A stretch of DNA of 64,000 nt, taken from positions 454,348 through 518,347 of the forward strand of contig NZ_LMGA01000001.1 of NCBI RefSeq assembly GCF_001427025.1, in the 5' to 3' direction. How positions within the stretch are numbered: the stretch's first letter is position 1; each line of letters begins with the position of its first letter. Positions 18,109-26,222 of the stretch are shown here, piece after piece. The stretch comes from Mesorhizobium sp. Root554 (GTDB taxonomy: Bacteria; Pseudomonadota; Alphaproteobacteria; Rhizobiales; Rhizobiaceae). The notes under the pieces were generated by a model, which made no database searches, was not told the DNA's origin, and worked only from the letters and a program-made list of their open reading frames with translations. Both the position numbers and the translations under genes were made by a program.

Positions 18109-18627
18109 ATGGAAGCGAAGAAGGCAGCGATCCTCAACGAAATACCGCGTTTGCGCCGCTACGCACGCTCGCTGCTGCGCGATCGCGACGCGGCCGACGA
18201 CCTCGTGCAGGACTGTCTCGAGCGCGCGCTGCTGCGCCTGGACAATTGGCAGACGGGCGAAACGCCAAGGAAATGGCTGTTTACGATCATGCATCATCTG
18301 TTCATCGACGGGCTACGCAGGACGAGCCGGCGCGGCGAGGCCGCGATGCTGCCGCTCGACGCCGGCGAAGTGTCATCTGTGCCCGCCGAGCAGGCGGAGA
18401 ACATGGCTTCGCGCGAGATCATCGATGCATTGCAGGCGATCGGACCAGATCGCCGCGCGGCGCTGGTGATGGTCGCCATCGAAGGGTTTTCCTATGCCGA
18501 GGCGGCGACAATTCTTGGCGTCCCGGCCGGCACGCTGATGTCGCGCATCGCCCGGGGCCGTGAGGATTTGCGTGCGCTTCTGGAGGGTAGCGCGCGCCGC
18601 AGGGCGATAAGGATCGTCGAGAAATGA
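18109..18627 (+). CDS. ECF-family RNA polymerase sigma factor
   Basis: A 172-residue sigma-70 protein with region 2 (DDLVQDCLERALLRLDNWQ) and region 4 (EGFSYAEAATILGVPAGTLMSRIARGRE) only, which defines the extracytoplasmic-function class. Start 18109 gives the standard length; an in-frame start at 18043 is possible. The ATGA overlap with the next gene couples it to its anti-sigma factor. The stimulus is not evident. It is not the general-stress EcfG locus, because no NepR or PhyR gene is nearby. Confidence 0.9.
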   Translation: MEAKKAAILNEIPRLRRYARSLLRDRDAADDLVQDCLERALLRLDNWQTGETPRKWLFTIMHHLFIDGLRRTSRRGEAAMLPLDAGEVSSVPAEQAENMASREIIDALQAIGPDRRAALVMVAIEGFSYAEAATILGVPAGTLMSRIARGREDLRALLEGSARRRAIRIVEK

Positions 18628-19412
18628 CCGGACGCGATTTTTCCGAACACGATATCCACATGGCCCTCGATGGCGAATTGCCGGCCGAGGAACGCGCCGC
18701 CTATGAGGCATGGCTGGAACTCAATCCGGAGATGAAGGCGCGCAGCCAGCGCTACGCCGCCGACCGCGACGCGCTCCGCCAAGCCGTCGCGCATGTTGCG
18801 GATGAGCCGGTGCCGGCGCGCCTGACAAGGATGGTACTCGGCGAAATGCCGAAGCGGCAGGCAGGTTTGCGCTCGCGCTGGTGGTTGGCAGCCGCGGCGG
18901 CGGTGCTGTTCATGGTTGGCGGTGCCGGCGGCTATCTGGCTGGTGCGCGCGGCACCGGCCTCGAAGCTCCGGAGGATCAACTGGCGGAGGAAGCCATCGC
19001 CGCGCATGTCATCTATGCTGCCGAGCAGCGTCATGCGGTCGAGGTGCCGGCCAGCGACAAGGATCACATGCAGAGCTGGCTGTCGAAGCGGGTCGGCATC
19101 AAGCTGGTGGCGCCAGACCTTGCAACCGATGGCTTCGAACTCGTCGGTGGCCGCCTCCTTCCGGCAGGCGCCAACAGCGCCGCCATGCTTCTTTATGAGG
19201 ATCAGAAGGGCAATCGCATCTCCGTTTTCGTCACGGCCGAGGCTGTCAAGAAAAGCAGGGGCAGCTATGCGCAATCCGATGACGGGCCGCGCGCGGTTTA
19301 CTGGCTGGATGAGGGCTATGGCTGCGCCATCGTCGGCTCGCTGCCGCGCGAGCGCCTGAACGAGGTGGCAAAAAGCGCCTACAGGCAGTTGCTGGCCGGC
19401 ATGACGACCTGA
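18624..19412 (+). CDS. Membrane-anchored anti-sigma factor
   Basis: A 262-residue protein with a cytoplasmic N-terminal anti-sigma domain (HDIHMALDGELPAEE). One membrane segment lies at about residues 86-108 (WWLAAAAAVLFMVGGAGGYL) and a periplasmic domain of roughly 150 residues follows. It overlaps the sigma gene by four bases. The N-terminal part keeps His9 and His12 but has no CxxC, so the zinc-binding site of classical ZAS domains is incomplete. It should hold the sigma factor inactive until an envelope signal arrives. Confidence 0.85.
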   Translation: MTGRDFSEHDIHMALDGELPAEERAAYEAWLELNPEMKARSQRYAADRDALRQAVAHVADEPVPARLTRMVLGEMPKRQAGLRSRWWLAAAAAVLFMVGGAGGYLAGARGTGLEAPEDQLAEEAIAAHVIYAAEQRHAVEVPASDKDHMQSWLSKRVGIKLVAPDLATDGFELVGGRLLPAGANSAAMLLYEDQKGNRISVFVTAEAVKKSRGSYAQSDDGPRAVYWLDEGYGCAIVGSLPRERLNEVAKSAYRQLLAGMTT

Positions 19413-19419
19413 GAAATCA

Positions 19420-19455
19420 CCCAATCGACACGGCTCGTGCGCTCCGCCGATTGGG
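19420..19455 (+). terminator. Hairpin after the sigma/anti-sigma operon
   Basis: CCCAATCG (19420-19427) pairs with CGATTGGG (19448-19455), followed by CTTTC. The loop holds a further CACG / CGTG pair. The T-tract is poor, so this is only a possible terminator. Confidence 0.4.
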
Positions 19456-19629
19456 CTTTCGATACAGCTGATGCCTCCTGCGGCGAGGCTTTGCGCCAGT
19501 CATGGAATCCGTCACAATTCAGCCTAAATCGAAGCGCGATAGCGCTATTTGTGCGCCGTCGATCCGGCTGGTTGTGCGAGACATCCGGACCGTTATTCCC
19601 CGTCCCTCGACCGAGGTTTTTCAGCCTGC

Positions 19630-20136
19630 ATGCCTGCTGAAATCCGCATGGCCCGCGCGTCTGATGTCGATGACCTCGCCGCCATCGAGGCCTCTGCTTT
19701 TCAGGCCGATCGCATTTCCCGCCGCTCGTTCCGCCGGCTTGTCGGCAAAGACACCGCCGCCATTCTGGTCTCGTTGCAAGACCGGATGCTGGCCGGCTAC
19801 TGCGCCGTTCTTTTCCGGGCTGACAGCCCTCGCGCTCGCCTCTATTCAATTGCGGCGGCACCCGGAGTCAGTGGCGTCGGCCGGCTGCTGCTCGAGGCCG
19901 CCGAGGAAACGGCTGCCGGACGGGGATGCAAATACCTTCGGCTGGAAGTGCGGCAGGACAATGCACGCGCCATCGCGCTCTATGAAGCCGCCGGCTACCG
20001 CCGCACCGGCCGGGTCGAAGGCTACTACGCTGACGGCATGACGGCGCTGCGTTTCGAGAAGCTCTTATCTGGCGGAAAAGTCCCGTCCGGTGCGGCCCCC
20101 ACTCATCCCGACCAGCCAAAGGTGCGTGAAGCATGA
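19630..20136 (+). CDS. GNAT-family N-acetyltransferase (RimI-like)
   Basis: A 168-residue GNAT protein. The acetyl-CoA pyrophosphate loop is visible as GVSGVGRLLLEAAEE. The RimI-like motif B follows as LRLEVRQDNARAIALYEAAGY. The substrate is unknown; candidates are a protein N-terminus or an amine. Its stop overlaps the start of the RLAN/ATP-grasp gene (ATGA), so the two are probably translated together and act in one pathway. The start at 19630 gives a standard GNAT N-terminus; the ribosome site is weak. Confidence 0.85.
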   Translation: MPAEIRMARASDVDDLAAIEASAFQADRISRRSFRRLVGKDTAAILVSLQDRMLAGYCAVLFRADSPRARLYSIAAAPGVSGVGRLLLEAAEETAAGRGCKYLRLEVRQDNARAIALYEAAGYRRTGRVEGYYADGMTALRFEKLLSGGKVPSGAAPTHPDQPKVREA

Positions 20137-21596
20137 CCTGGGTGATTTTGACGGGAAGGCAGAACGATATCGATCCGGTGGCGACGCCGCACAAGATCAT
20201 CACCAGCCGCGACTATCTCGCCCATCCTGCGCTGTTCCGTGGCCAGCGGCCCAAGGTTATCAACCTGTCGAACAATTATGCCTACCAGAGCCGGGGTTAC
20301 TATGCCTCGCTTCTCGCCTCGTCGCGGGGCCACAAGGTGATCCCGACGGTGGAGACGATGATCGACCTGTCGGAGCGCAAGCTCTACGAGAATTCACTGC
20401 CGGAGCTCGAGCTGGCGCTCAACAAGTGCCGCAAGGATCTCGGCGGCTCATATCCGGCAAAGGTACACATCTTCTTCGGCATAGGCCCGTCGAAGGCATG
20501 GGATCGCTTCGCCCGGCTTCTTTTCGACTGGTTTCGCGCCCCGGCTCTCGAAGTCACCATCAAGGACGCTACCGAATGGGCTTCGATCCGCAAGATCGGC
20601 TTTCATCCGCTGGCGCGCATGGACGACGACGAGGAAGAGCGCTTCCTGACCTGCATGGACACCTATACGGGCCGCGAATGGCGCGACACCAAGGCGCGGA
20701 CCCCGGCGCGCTATACATTCGCCACGCTGATCGATCCGCAGGAGGAATTGCCGCCTTCGGAAATCTCCTCGCTGCGTCATTGGGCGCGGATCGCCGAAAA
20801 GATGGGCGTTGAAGTGGAGCCGATCACCAGGCGCGACCTGGCCAAGCTGGCCAACTACGACGCCCTGTTCATCCGCGAGACGACGTCGATCTCCAACCAT
20901 ACCTATCGCTTTGCCCGCCGGGCCCAGCAGGAAGGCATGCCGGTGATCGACGATCCTCTGTCGATGATCCGGTGCACCAACAAGGTCTATCTCAACGAGC
21001 TGATGACCTACAACAAGGTGCCGGTGCCGCCGACGGTTATGATCGCCGGGCTGTCGGATCTTGAAACGGCGGCCCAGACGCTCGGCTTCCCGCTTGTGCT
21101 CAAGATCCCGGACAGCGCCTTTTCACGCGGCGTCAAGAAGGCGTCGAACTTTGCCGAGCTGAAGGCGCTGGCGACCGAATGGCTGGAGGATTCAGATCTT
21201 CTGATCGCACAGAAATTCATCCCGACCGAATATGACTGGCGCGTCGGCGTACTCGGCGGTCAACCGCTTTTCGCCGTCCACTATCTGATGGCCAAGAAGC
21301 ACTGGCAGATCGTCAACCACAAGGCCAACGGCAAGCCGGATCAGGGCGGCATCAGGACCTTCACGCTGAAACAGGCGCCGGCGCATGTCGTCGAGACGGC
21401 GGTCAAGGCTGCCCGCTGCATCGGCGACGGGCTCTACGGCGTCGATCTGAAGGAAACCAAGGACGGGATTTTCGTCATCGAGGTGAACGACAACCCCAAC
21501 CTGGACCATGGTTGCGAGGATACGGGCGAGAAGGACGAAGTGTGGACCCGGCTCACCCAGTGGTTTCTCGACCGGCTGGAACGGCAGGGCCGGTAG
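20133..21596 (+). CDS. RLAN domain + RimK-type ATP-grasp ligase
   Basis: A 487-residue fusion. The N-terminal about 190 residues (ILTGRQNDID ... VINLSNNYAYQSRGYY ... IFFGIGP) match the RimK-like ATP-grasp N-terminal (RLAN) domain. Residues about 215-485 form a RimK-type ATP-grasp. It contains FIRETTSISNHTYRFAR, LVLKIPDSAFSRGVKKA (ATP-binding lysine and Gly-rich loop), DWRVGVLGG and the metal-binding FVIEVNDNPNLD. ATP-grasp enzymes of this group join a carboxylate to an amine, often adding glutamate-type residues. The acceptor is unknown. It is coupled to the upstream GNAT gene. Confidence 0.85.
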   Translation: MTWVILTGRQNDIDPVATPHKIITSRDYLAHPALFRGQRPKVINLSNNYAYQSRGYYASLLASSRGHKVIPTVETMIDLSERKLYENSLPELELALNKCRKDLGGSYPAKVHIFFGIGPSKAWDRFARLLFDWFRAPALEVTIKDATEWASIRKIGFHPLARMDDDEEERFLTCMDTYTGREWRDTKARTPARYTFATLIDPQEELPPSEISSLRHWARIAEKMGVEVEPITRRDLAKLANYDALFIRETTSISNHTYRFARRAQQEGMPVIDDPLSMIRCTNKVYLNELMTYNKVPVPPTVMIAGLSDLETAAQTLGFPLVLKIPDSAFSRGVKKASNFAELKALATEWLEDSDLLIAQKFIPTEYDWRVGVLGGQPLFAVHYLMAKKHWQIVNHKANGKPDQGGIRTFTLKQAPAHVVETAVKAARCIGDGLYGVDLKETKDGIFVIEVNDNPNLDHGCEDTGEKDEVWTRLTQWFLDRLERQGR

Positions 21597-21606
21597 CCGT
21601 TCGCAG

Positions 21607-22383
21607 TCAGACGACGATGGGCGCCGTCGCTCCGTCCATGCTCACCGATACGCCGGTGATGTAGCTCGCTCTGTCGGACGCCAGGAACAGGACGGTGTCG
21701 GCGATCTCCTGCGGCGTCGCCGCCCGGCCCATCGGAATGCGCGACAAGGCACGTTGCCGCGCCTCGTCTTCGGATATCCCGTGCAGGGAGGCTTCCGCGC
21801 GAAGACCCTCGGTGACACGGCCCGTTTCGGTCAGTCCCGGATTGACGGCAACCACGCGGATGCCGCGTCCGGCATAGGCGGTCGCCAGTCCCGCCGTGAC
21901 CAGCATCAGGCCGGCATTGGCCGCGCCGCCGGCAATGTGGGTGGGTGAGGCGATCTTGCCGCCATTGCCGATGACATTGACGATCACGCCGCTGCCACGC
22001 GCCGCCATCAGCTTCACCACCGGGTCGATGATATTCACATAGGAGAAGAACTTGGCGTCGAACGCCTTGCGGTAGGCGACCGGCGACAGCTGATCCGGCG
22101 GCGTGCGCTGGGCGGCGCCGGCGCTGTTGACCAGGACATCGACCGGCCCCAGTTCGCGTTCGATCGTTTCGACGACGCGCGCCGCCTCTGCCTCATCGGA
22201 CAGGTCCGCGGCCAGCCCGTACGAACCCGGCAATTGCGCGCAGGCATTTTCGACGTTCTCCTTCGAGCGCGAAACGATCGAGACCCGCGCGCCTTCGCCG
22301 GCGAAAGCCTGCGCACAGGCCAGCCCAATGCCCTTGCTGCCGCCGGTCACGACGACGACCTTTCCCTTCAGGCCAAGGTCCAT
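21607..22383 (-). CDS. Short-chain dehydrogenase-like protein with non-canonical active site
   Basis: A 258-residue Rossmann protein. The cofactor loop TGGSKGIG and the NSAG motif are present. At the usual YxxxK site the sequence reads THIAGGAANAGLM, so neither the catalytic tyrosine nor the lysine is in place; the preceding serine region (NVIGNGGK) is also altered. It resembles a recognised subgroup of atypical SDRs with a GxxGNAxLM segment, in which Tyr is often kept; here it is His. Start 22383 is fixed by GGAGGAG upstream. It begins two bases after the HD gene ends. Confidence 0.85.
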   Translation of the reverse strand: MDLGLKGKVVVVTGGSKGIGLACAQAFAGEGARVSIVSRSKENVENACAQLPGSYGLAADLSDEAEAARVVETIERELGPVDVLVNSAGAAQRTPPDQLSPVAYRKAFDAKFFSYVNIIDPVVKLMAARGSGVIVNVIGNGGKIASPTHIAGGAANAGLMLVTAGLATAYAGRGIRVVAVNPGLTETGRVTEGLRAEASLHGISEDEARQRALSRIPMGRAATPQEIADTVLFLASDRASYITGVSVSMDGATAPIVV

Positions 22384-22385
22384 GA

Positions 22386-23006
22386 TCAATCTCCTCCTTG
22401 CCGTATCGCGTCGAGTTCCGCGAACCGCGCCAGGAATGCTTTCTGCGCCCAGATGGTCGAACGCGGCGCAAGGTCCAGCCGGTCGGCGGAAAAGCCGCGC
22501 GGACGCCCGAAGAATTCCGTTGCCTCGGCCACAGCGAAGCCGGCCAGCTCCGTCGCCTCGAAATAGGCGGCGATCTGGTCGGCGCGCTTGATGTCTTTGA
22601 CCAATCCGACGCCGGGTTCGGCCGGCAGCGAAAAGCGGAGATGGATGGCGCGCTGCAGCCGCAGTTCGCAATCCTTGTAGCCGCCGCCCATGACCGATTT
22701 GAACGGTGAGATCATGTCGCCGATGACATATTCCGGGGCGTCGTGGAGCAGGGCGGCCAGCCGCTGGGCCGACGACGCAACCGGTGCGATCCGGGCGAAG
22801 ATCGTTTCGACCAGAAGCGAATGCTGGGCAACGGAAAAGGCATGGTCGCCCCGGGTCTGGCCGTTCCAGCGCGCCACGCGGGCAAGGCCGTGGGCGATGT
22901 CGGAAATCTCGATGTCGAAGGGCGAGGGGTCGAGCAGGTCCAGCCGCCGTCCCGAAAGCATGCGCTGCCAGGCGCGGACCGGCGCGCCGGCGCGGTCGGC
23001 TGCCAT
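22386..23006 (-). CDS. HD-domain phosphohydrolase (YfbR-like)
   Basis: A 206-residue HD protein. Metal ligands are visible as HAFSVAQHSLLVE and LLHDAPEYVIGDM, with the R-W pair (R46-W47) found in YfbR 5'-deoxynucleotidases. The probable reaction is removal of phosphate from (deoxy)nucleoside monophosphates; substrate range is inferred. Its ATG overlaps the ygfZ stop by one base, and the SDR gene follows at once, so the three form one operon. Confidence 0.82.
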   Translation of the reverse strand: MAADRAGAPVRAWQRMLSGRRLDLLDPSPFDIEISDIAHGLARVARWNGQTRGDHAFSVAQHSLLVETIFARIAPVASSAQRLAALLHDAPEYVIGDMISPFKSVMGGGYKDCELRLQRAIHLRFSLPAEPGVGLVKDIKRADQIAAYFEATELAGFAVAEATEFFGRPRGFSADRLDLAPRSTIWAQKAFLARFAELDAIRQGGD

Positions 23007-23869
23007 CAGGCTTCCTCCGTGTTTTCCGGAAAGGTGAATCTCGCCCAGTCCGGAATAGAGAGATGAACAGGTACGACACCCGCCAGGATCGCCTTGCCGT
23101 CATCAACCGCGGCCTTCACCCGGTCGATGCGCGCAACCGCCAGACCGGCGCTGCCGGACGTCGAGCCCAACGCGCCAACCGGCCGGCCATCCACGGTCAG
23201 TTCGGTTCCGGCTGCAGGCAAGGGCGCATCCGCGGACACGATCAGCACCCGTCGCCGCGCCGTGCCGCGATGCTGCATCCGCGACACCACTTCCTGGCCG
23301 ACATAGCATCCCTTCTTGAAGCCGACACCGCCGTTCTGGTCGAGGAGAACGTCGTGCGGGAAGGCATCGCCGAGTTGATAGTCGACCCCGCTCTCCGCCA
23401 CCCCATGCGCGATGCGGAAGGTATGCCAGGCGGCAAGGTCTCCCTCATCGGATCGTACGCCATAGACGCGCACGACATCGCGGTCCGCAAAGCGTCGGTC
23501 GGATACTGCCGGCTCGGCCTTGCCTGAATCAAAGTCTGAGGCAATTGAATCGATCTGCCATTCCACGGAGACAAGCGACTGTTCCTGTTTGGAAATGCCC
23601 ACCTTGGCCCGCAGCCGGTAAAGCACTAGCCTGCGCATGAAATCGTCGGCAATGTCGGCGCGGCACTCCAGCAGGAAGCCATTTTCGCCGGCGCGCGAAA
23701 TCAGGAAATCGAACAGGATTTTGCCCTGCGGCGCCAGCAGCGCTCCGGGCTTTGCCTCACCCGCGCCAAGCTGGTCCAGATCGGTTGTCACGATGTTCTG
23801 CAGGAAGTGCTCGGCCTCGGCCCCGGATACGGAAACGAGCGCACGGTCTTTGAGCAGGGCGGATGGCAT
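23006..23869 (-). CDS. ygfZ: Folate-binding YgfZ/GcvT-like protein
   Basis: A 287-residue protein of the COG0354 family. The signature K-G-C-Y-x-G-Q-E is at residues 186-193 (KGCYVGQEVVSRM). It shares the glycine-cleavage T-protein fold and is needed with tetrahydrofolate to maintain or repair Fe-S enzymes. That suits a genome with Fe-S proteins such as the UdgB and Rsm22 proteins in this window. First gene of the ygfZ-HD-SDR operon. Confidence 0.92.
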   Translation of the reverse strand: MPSALLKDRALVSVSGAEAEHFLQNIVTTDLDQLGAGEAKPGALLAPQGKILFDFLISRAGENGFLLECRADIADDFMRRLVLYRLRAKVGISKQEQSLVSVEWQIDSIASDFDSGKAEPAVSDRRFADRDVVRVYGVRSDEGDLAAWHTFRIAHGVAESGVDYQLGDAFPHDVLLDQNGGVGFKKGCYVGQEVVSRMQHRGTARRRVLIVSADAPLPAAGTELTVDGRPVGALGSTSGSAGLAVARIDRVKAAVDDGKAILAGVVPVHLSIPDWARFTFPENTEEA

Positions 23870-23964
23870 GTGTCGGGCGGCCTGAATTCTGCAAAACGGT
23901 CAGGCTTAGGTAAGCCTCCGCAACTTTCCCCGCAAGAGAGCCGGAAGCGTGAACCTCAATCGGC

Positions 23965-24792
23965 TCAGTCGCCCGCGACGAAGAACTTCCAACGGCCCTC
24001 GGGCGTGATTCCGACACGGTAGAAGATGTAAGCGCCGAACTGCTTCATGTCCTCGTAGTCGCCGGCGGTGACGATCTTGAACAGTTCCACCCGCTGCCGG
24101 GCATCGAGCTTGTCCAGCGGCAGTGCGAAGAAATAAGGCCAGACATAAAGCTCCTGGTCGGTGCCGACGTCGATATGGGAATAACCGGCGTTCATCACCT
24201 CTTCCATGATCGCCAGTATTTCCTGCCCCTCGGTGTCGCCGGAGAGGCCCTTGAGGAAGTCGATGGGGTCGCCATCGATATCGGTGAGGGAAAGCTGGGT
24301 CATCGAATCCCTTGTGCCGATCAGCGGCCGCAGCTTTTCAATGTCGCCGCTCTTGGCTGCTTCGACGATCAGGTCGTGCATGCGCCGCACCGGTTCGGGC
24401 AGTTTCGACAGATCGTAGACGACTTCGGGCAGCGGCGCCGCGGGATCGACATGCGGGCTGGATGGGCCGCCGCTTTGCGGAGGGGTGGCCGGCTCGACCT
24501 GTTCCGGTTCGTCCTGATCGGGCGCGGTCGGCTTGTCGTCGGCGGGCGGCGAAGGCTGGATCGGGTCCGGCAGGGGAACGCCGGTATCCGGCCCGCTGTC
24601 TTCGCCGGCGTCAGGCTGTTCGGCCGGCTTCGCCAAATCCTCACGCTTGATTTCGCTCAAGGCATGAGCCGGCTGGGCATGTAGTACCAGGAGCGGCGTA
24701 AGGCTTGCCGACAGGAGGGCGAGCCAAAGGCTCAGAGCCGATACATGCCGCCGAACGCCGGATTTTTCTTGTCTGAACACCCGCTTCTCCAT
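23965..24792 (-). CDS. Exported protein of unknown function with Pro-rich linker
   Basis: A 275-residue protein. A hydrophobic signal segment (LSLWLALLSASLTPLLVLH) ends in a likely cleavage site PAHA-LS. An acidic, proline-rich linker follows to about residue 115. The C-terminal about 155-residue globular domain (PEPVRRMHDLIVEAAKSGD ... GRWKFFVAGD) looks conserved and is ankyrin-like only in its first helix pair. I do not recognise a named family. Likely periplasmic. No strong ribosome site is seen at 24792. Confidence 0.75.
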   Translation of the reverse strand: MEKRVFRQEKSGVRRHVSALSLWLALLSASLTPLLVLHAQPAHALSEIKREDLAKPAEQPDAGEDSGPDTGVPLPDPIQPSPPADDKPTAPDQDEPEQVEPATPPQSGGPSSPHVDPAAPLPEVVYDLSKLPEPVRRMHDLIVEAAKSGDIEKLRPLIGTRDSMTQLSLTDIDGDPIDFLKGLSGDTEGQEILAIMEEVMNAGYSHIDVGTDQELYVWPYFFALPLDKLDARQRVELFKIVTAGDYEDMKQFGAYIFYRVGITPEGRWKFFVAGD

Positions 24793-24852
24793 GTCGGACG
24801 CCGCGCCCGAAAAGTAAGCCCAAGGCGGAACGCCACCTGGCCGGGCGCCGAC

Positions 24853-25110
24853 TCAGTGCCGCAATTGGTCGGGGTCGAAAGCGCCAGCGATCACCTTTTC
24901 ACGCATCCTGTCCAGCAGGGCAAGAGCCGCCGTTTCGCCATTGGCGCGCAGCATTTCCGCGAACGCCGTTTCAAGCGCCGCCTCTGCGATGATTTCCGGC
25001 TCGATACCTGCCGAAAGCCCTTCGGCCCAGGCTTCGTTATGGCTTTCGACAGCGGTCAGGCGTTTTTCTTCCCGGACCAGCGCATCGATATCGCTGAAGC
25101 TATGTTCCAT
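24853..25110 (-). CDS. Small conserved-looking protein of unknown function
   Basis: An 85-residue, acidic, alpha-helical protein (MEHSFSDIDALVREEKRL ... GAFDPDQLRH) without membrane segments or cysteines. Start 25110 has a GGAAG ribosome site; an in-frame start at 25146 would add 12 residues. It sits between two exported proteins on the same strand. Function unknown. Confidence 0.65.
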   Translation of the reverse strand: MEHSFSDIDALVREEKRLTAVESHNEAWAEGLSAGIEPEIIAEAALETAFAEMLRANGETAALALLDRMREKVIAGAFDPDQLRH

Positions 25111-25247
25111 AGGCGACTTCCACCCTTTCAAGTGTCGATCCTTCAAATACGGATCAAACTCGACTTGTCCCTTTAATGTCCCGTTAAGACTCTAGCACAG
25201 GCTTCCGCCGCTGTACGCTCGCCTTTGCCGGAAAAGTTAACGGCCTG

Positions 25248-25631
25248 TTAATTGCCGTAGCGCGAAGCGATGTCGCGCGAAAGGGCTTCCCCTTCCTTGA
25301 CATAGCGGCTGATTGCCTCGGTCGCCGATGGCGTACACTGGCTGTACGCGGTCCCGAACGAGCGATAGCCACGATTGAAGGAGGCGATGAAACGCGCCTT
25401 GCGCTCCGGATCCGGACTTTCCGATTCGAGCAGTTTCTCCATCTCCGTCCGCCAGTTTCCACCGGTCTCTCCGCACAGGCTGCGCAGGAAGTGGAGGGAG
25501 CCGAGTATTTCGGCGAGGCGCATCAGCCCGGGTTCGAATGGCGCTTCCACGGCGCGGGCAGGCGACAAGGCGATTCCGGCGGCGATGCCGGTGGCAAGGC
25601 AGGTCGAAAGCAAATGCGAAGCGCGGCGCAT
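25248..25631 (-). CDS. TIGR02301-family exported protein
   Basis: A 127-residue protein with a signal peptide (CLATGIAAGIALSPARA, cleavage after ARA). The mature domain contains LAEILGSLHFLRSLCG and FNRGYRSFGTAYSQCTPSA with two cysteines that could form a periplasmic disulfide. The pattern matches the alphaproteobacterial family TIGR02301, whose function is unknown. Confidence 0.75.
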   Translation of the reverse strand: MRRASHLLSTCLATGIAAGIALSPARAVEAPFEPGLMRLAEILGSLHFLRSLCGETGGNWRTEMEKLLESESPDPERKARFIASFNRGYRSFGTAYSQCTPSATEAISRYVKEGEALSRDIASRYGN

Positions 25632-25694
25632 AAACCCTTGTGACGAAACAATTTGTCAGCCGCAAGACCGCCATGCTGACAGGGGGCTGCGTTT

Positions 25695-26105
25695 TCAGTC
25701 CTTGCCCAGCAATTCGCTCGCGATGGTAAAGACCGAGCCGGCCAGGGGCAGATCCGACATTTCGGCCAGCGTGTAGAAGGCGGCGCTTTCGGCATCGTCC
25801 GCGGCCATCGCTTCGCCGCTCACATACCGCGCGCCGAACACGGTGAGGCGATAGTCGACCGGATGGCCTTCACTGGAACCTTCGATGAAAATGGTCTCTA
25901 CCGGTCGGAAATCGTTGGCCTCCAGCCCGGTCTCTTCCATCAGTTCCCGCCGCGCCGCCTGCTCGAGCGTTTCTTCCGACTCTACCTTGCCGCCGGGAAA
26001 GGCATACAGCCCTTGCGATGGCGGCAGCGCGCGCTTGACCAGCAAAACCGTGTTGCCGCGCACCACGGCAACCGAGACGGCAGGCATTTCTTTTCTCTTG
26101 GCCAT
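25695..26105 (-). CDS. Nudix hydrolase
   Basis: A 136-residue Nudix protein. The complete Nudix box begins at G39 (GKVESEETLEQAARREL), with E45, R53, E54, E57 and E58 in place. It hydrolyses a nucleoside diphosphate linked to another group; its size fits ADP-ribose or oxidised-nucleotide hydrolases, which cannot be told apart here. Transcribed divergently from the SRAP gene with a 117-bp gap. Confidence 0.88.
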   Translation of the reverse strand: MAKRKEMPAVSVAVVRGNTVLLVKRALPPSQGLYAFPGGKVESEETLEQAARRELMEETGLEANDFRPVETIFIEGSSEGHPVDYRLTVFGARYVSGEAMAADDAESAAFYTLAEMSDLPLAGSVFTIASELLGKD

Positions 26106-26222
26106 GAGGTTGCCTTGGATGTGCCTTCTGTGGATCGATAGGCTTTCTGCAGCTTTAAAGGTTGCGGCCTTCCGCTGCCACCGCCACTTTCAGGCTGAAT
26201 ATATCGAAAGATTGAACTCGCC

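Noticed and set aside
21607..23106. A single 499-residue frame joining the SDR to an upstream extension
   Set aside because: The first 240 residues are Arg/Pro-rich shadow of the HD gene; the SDR starts at 22383 with a strong ribosome site.
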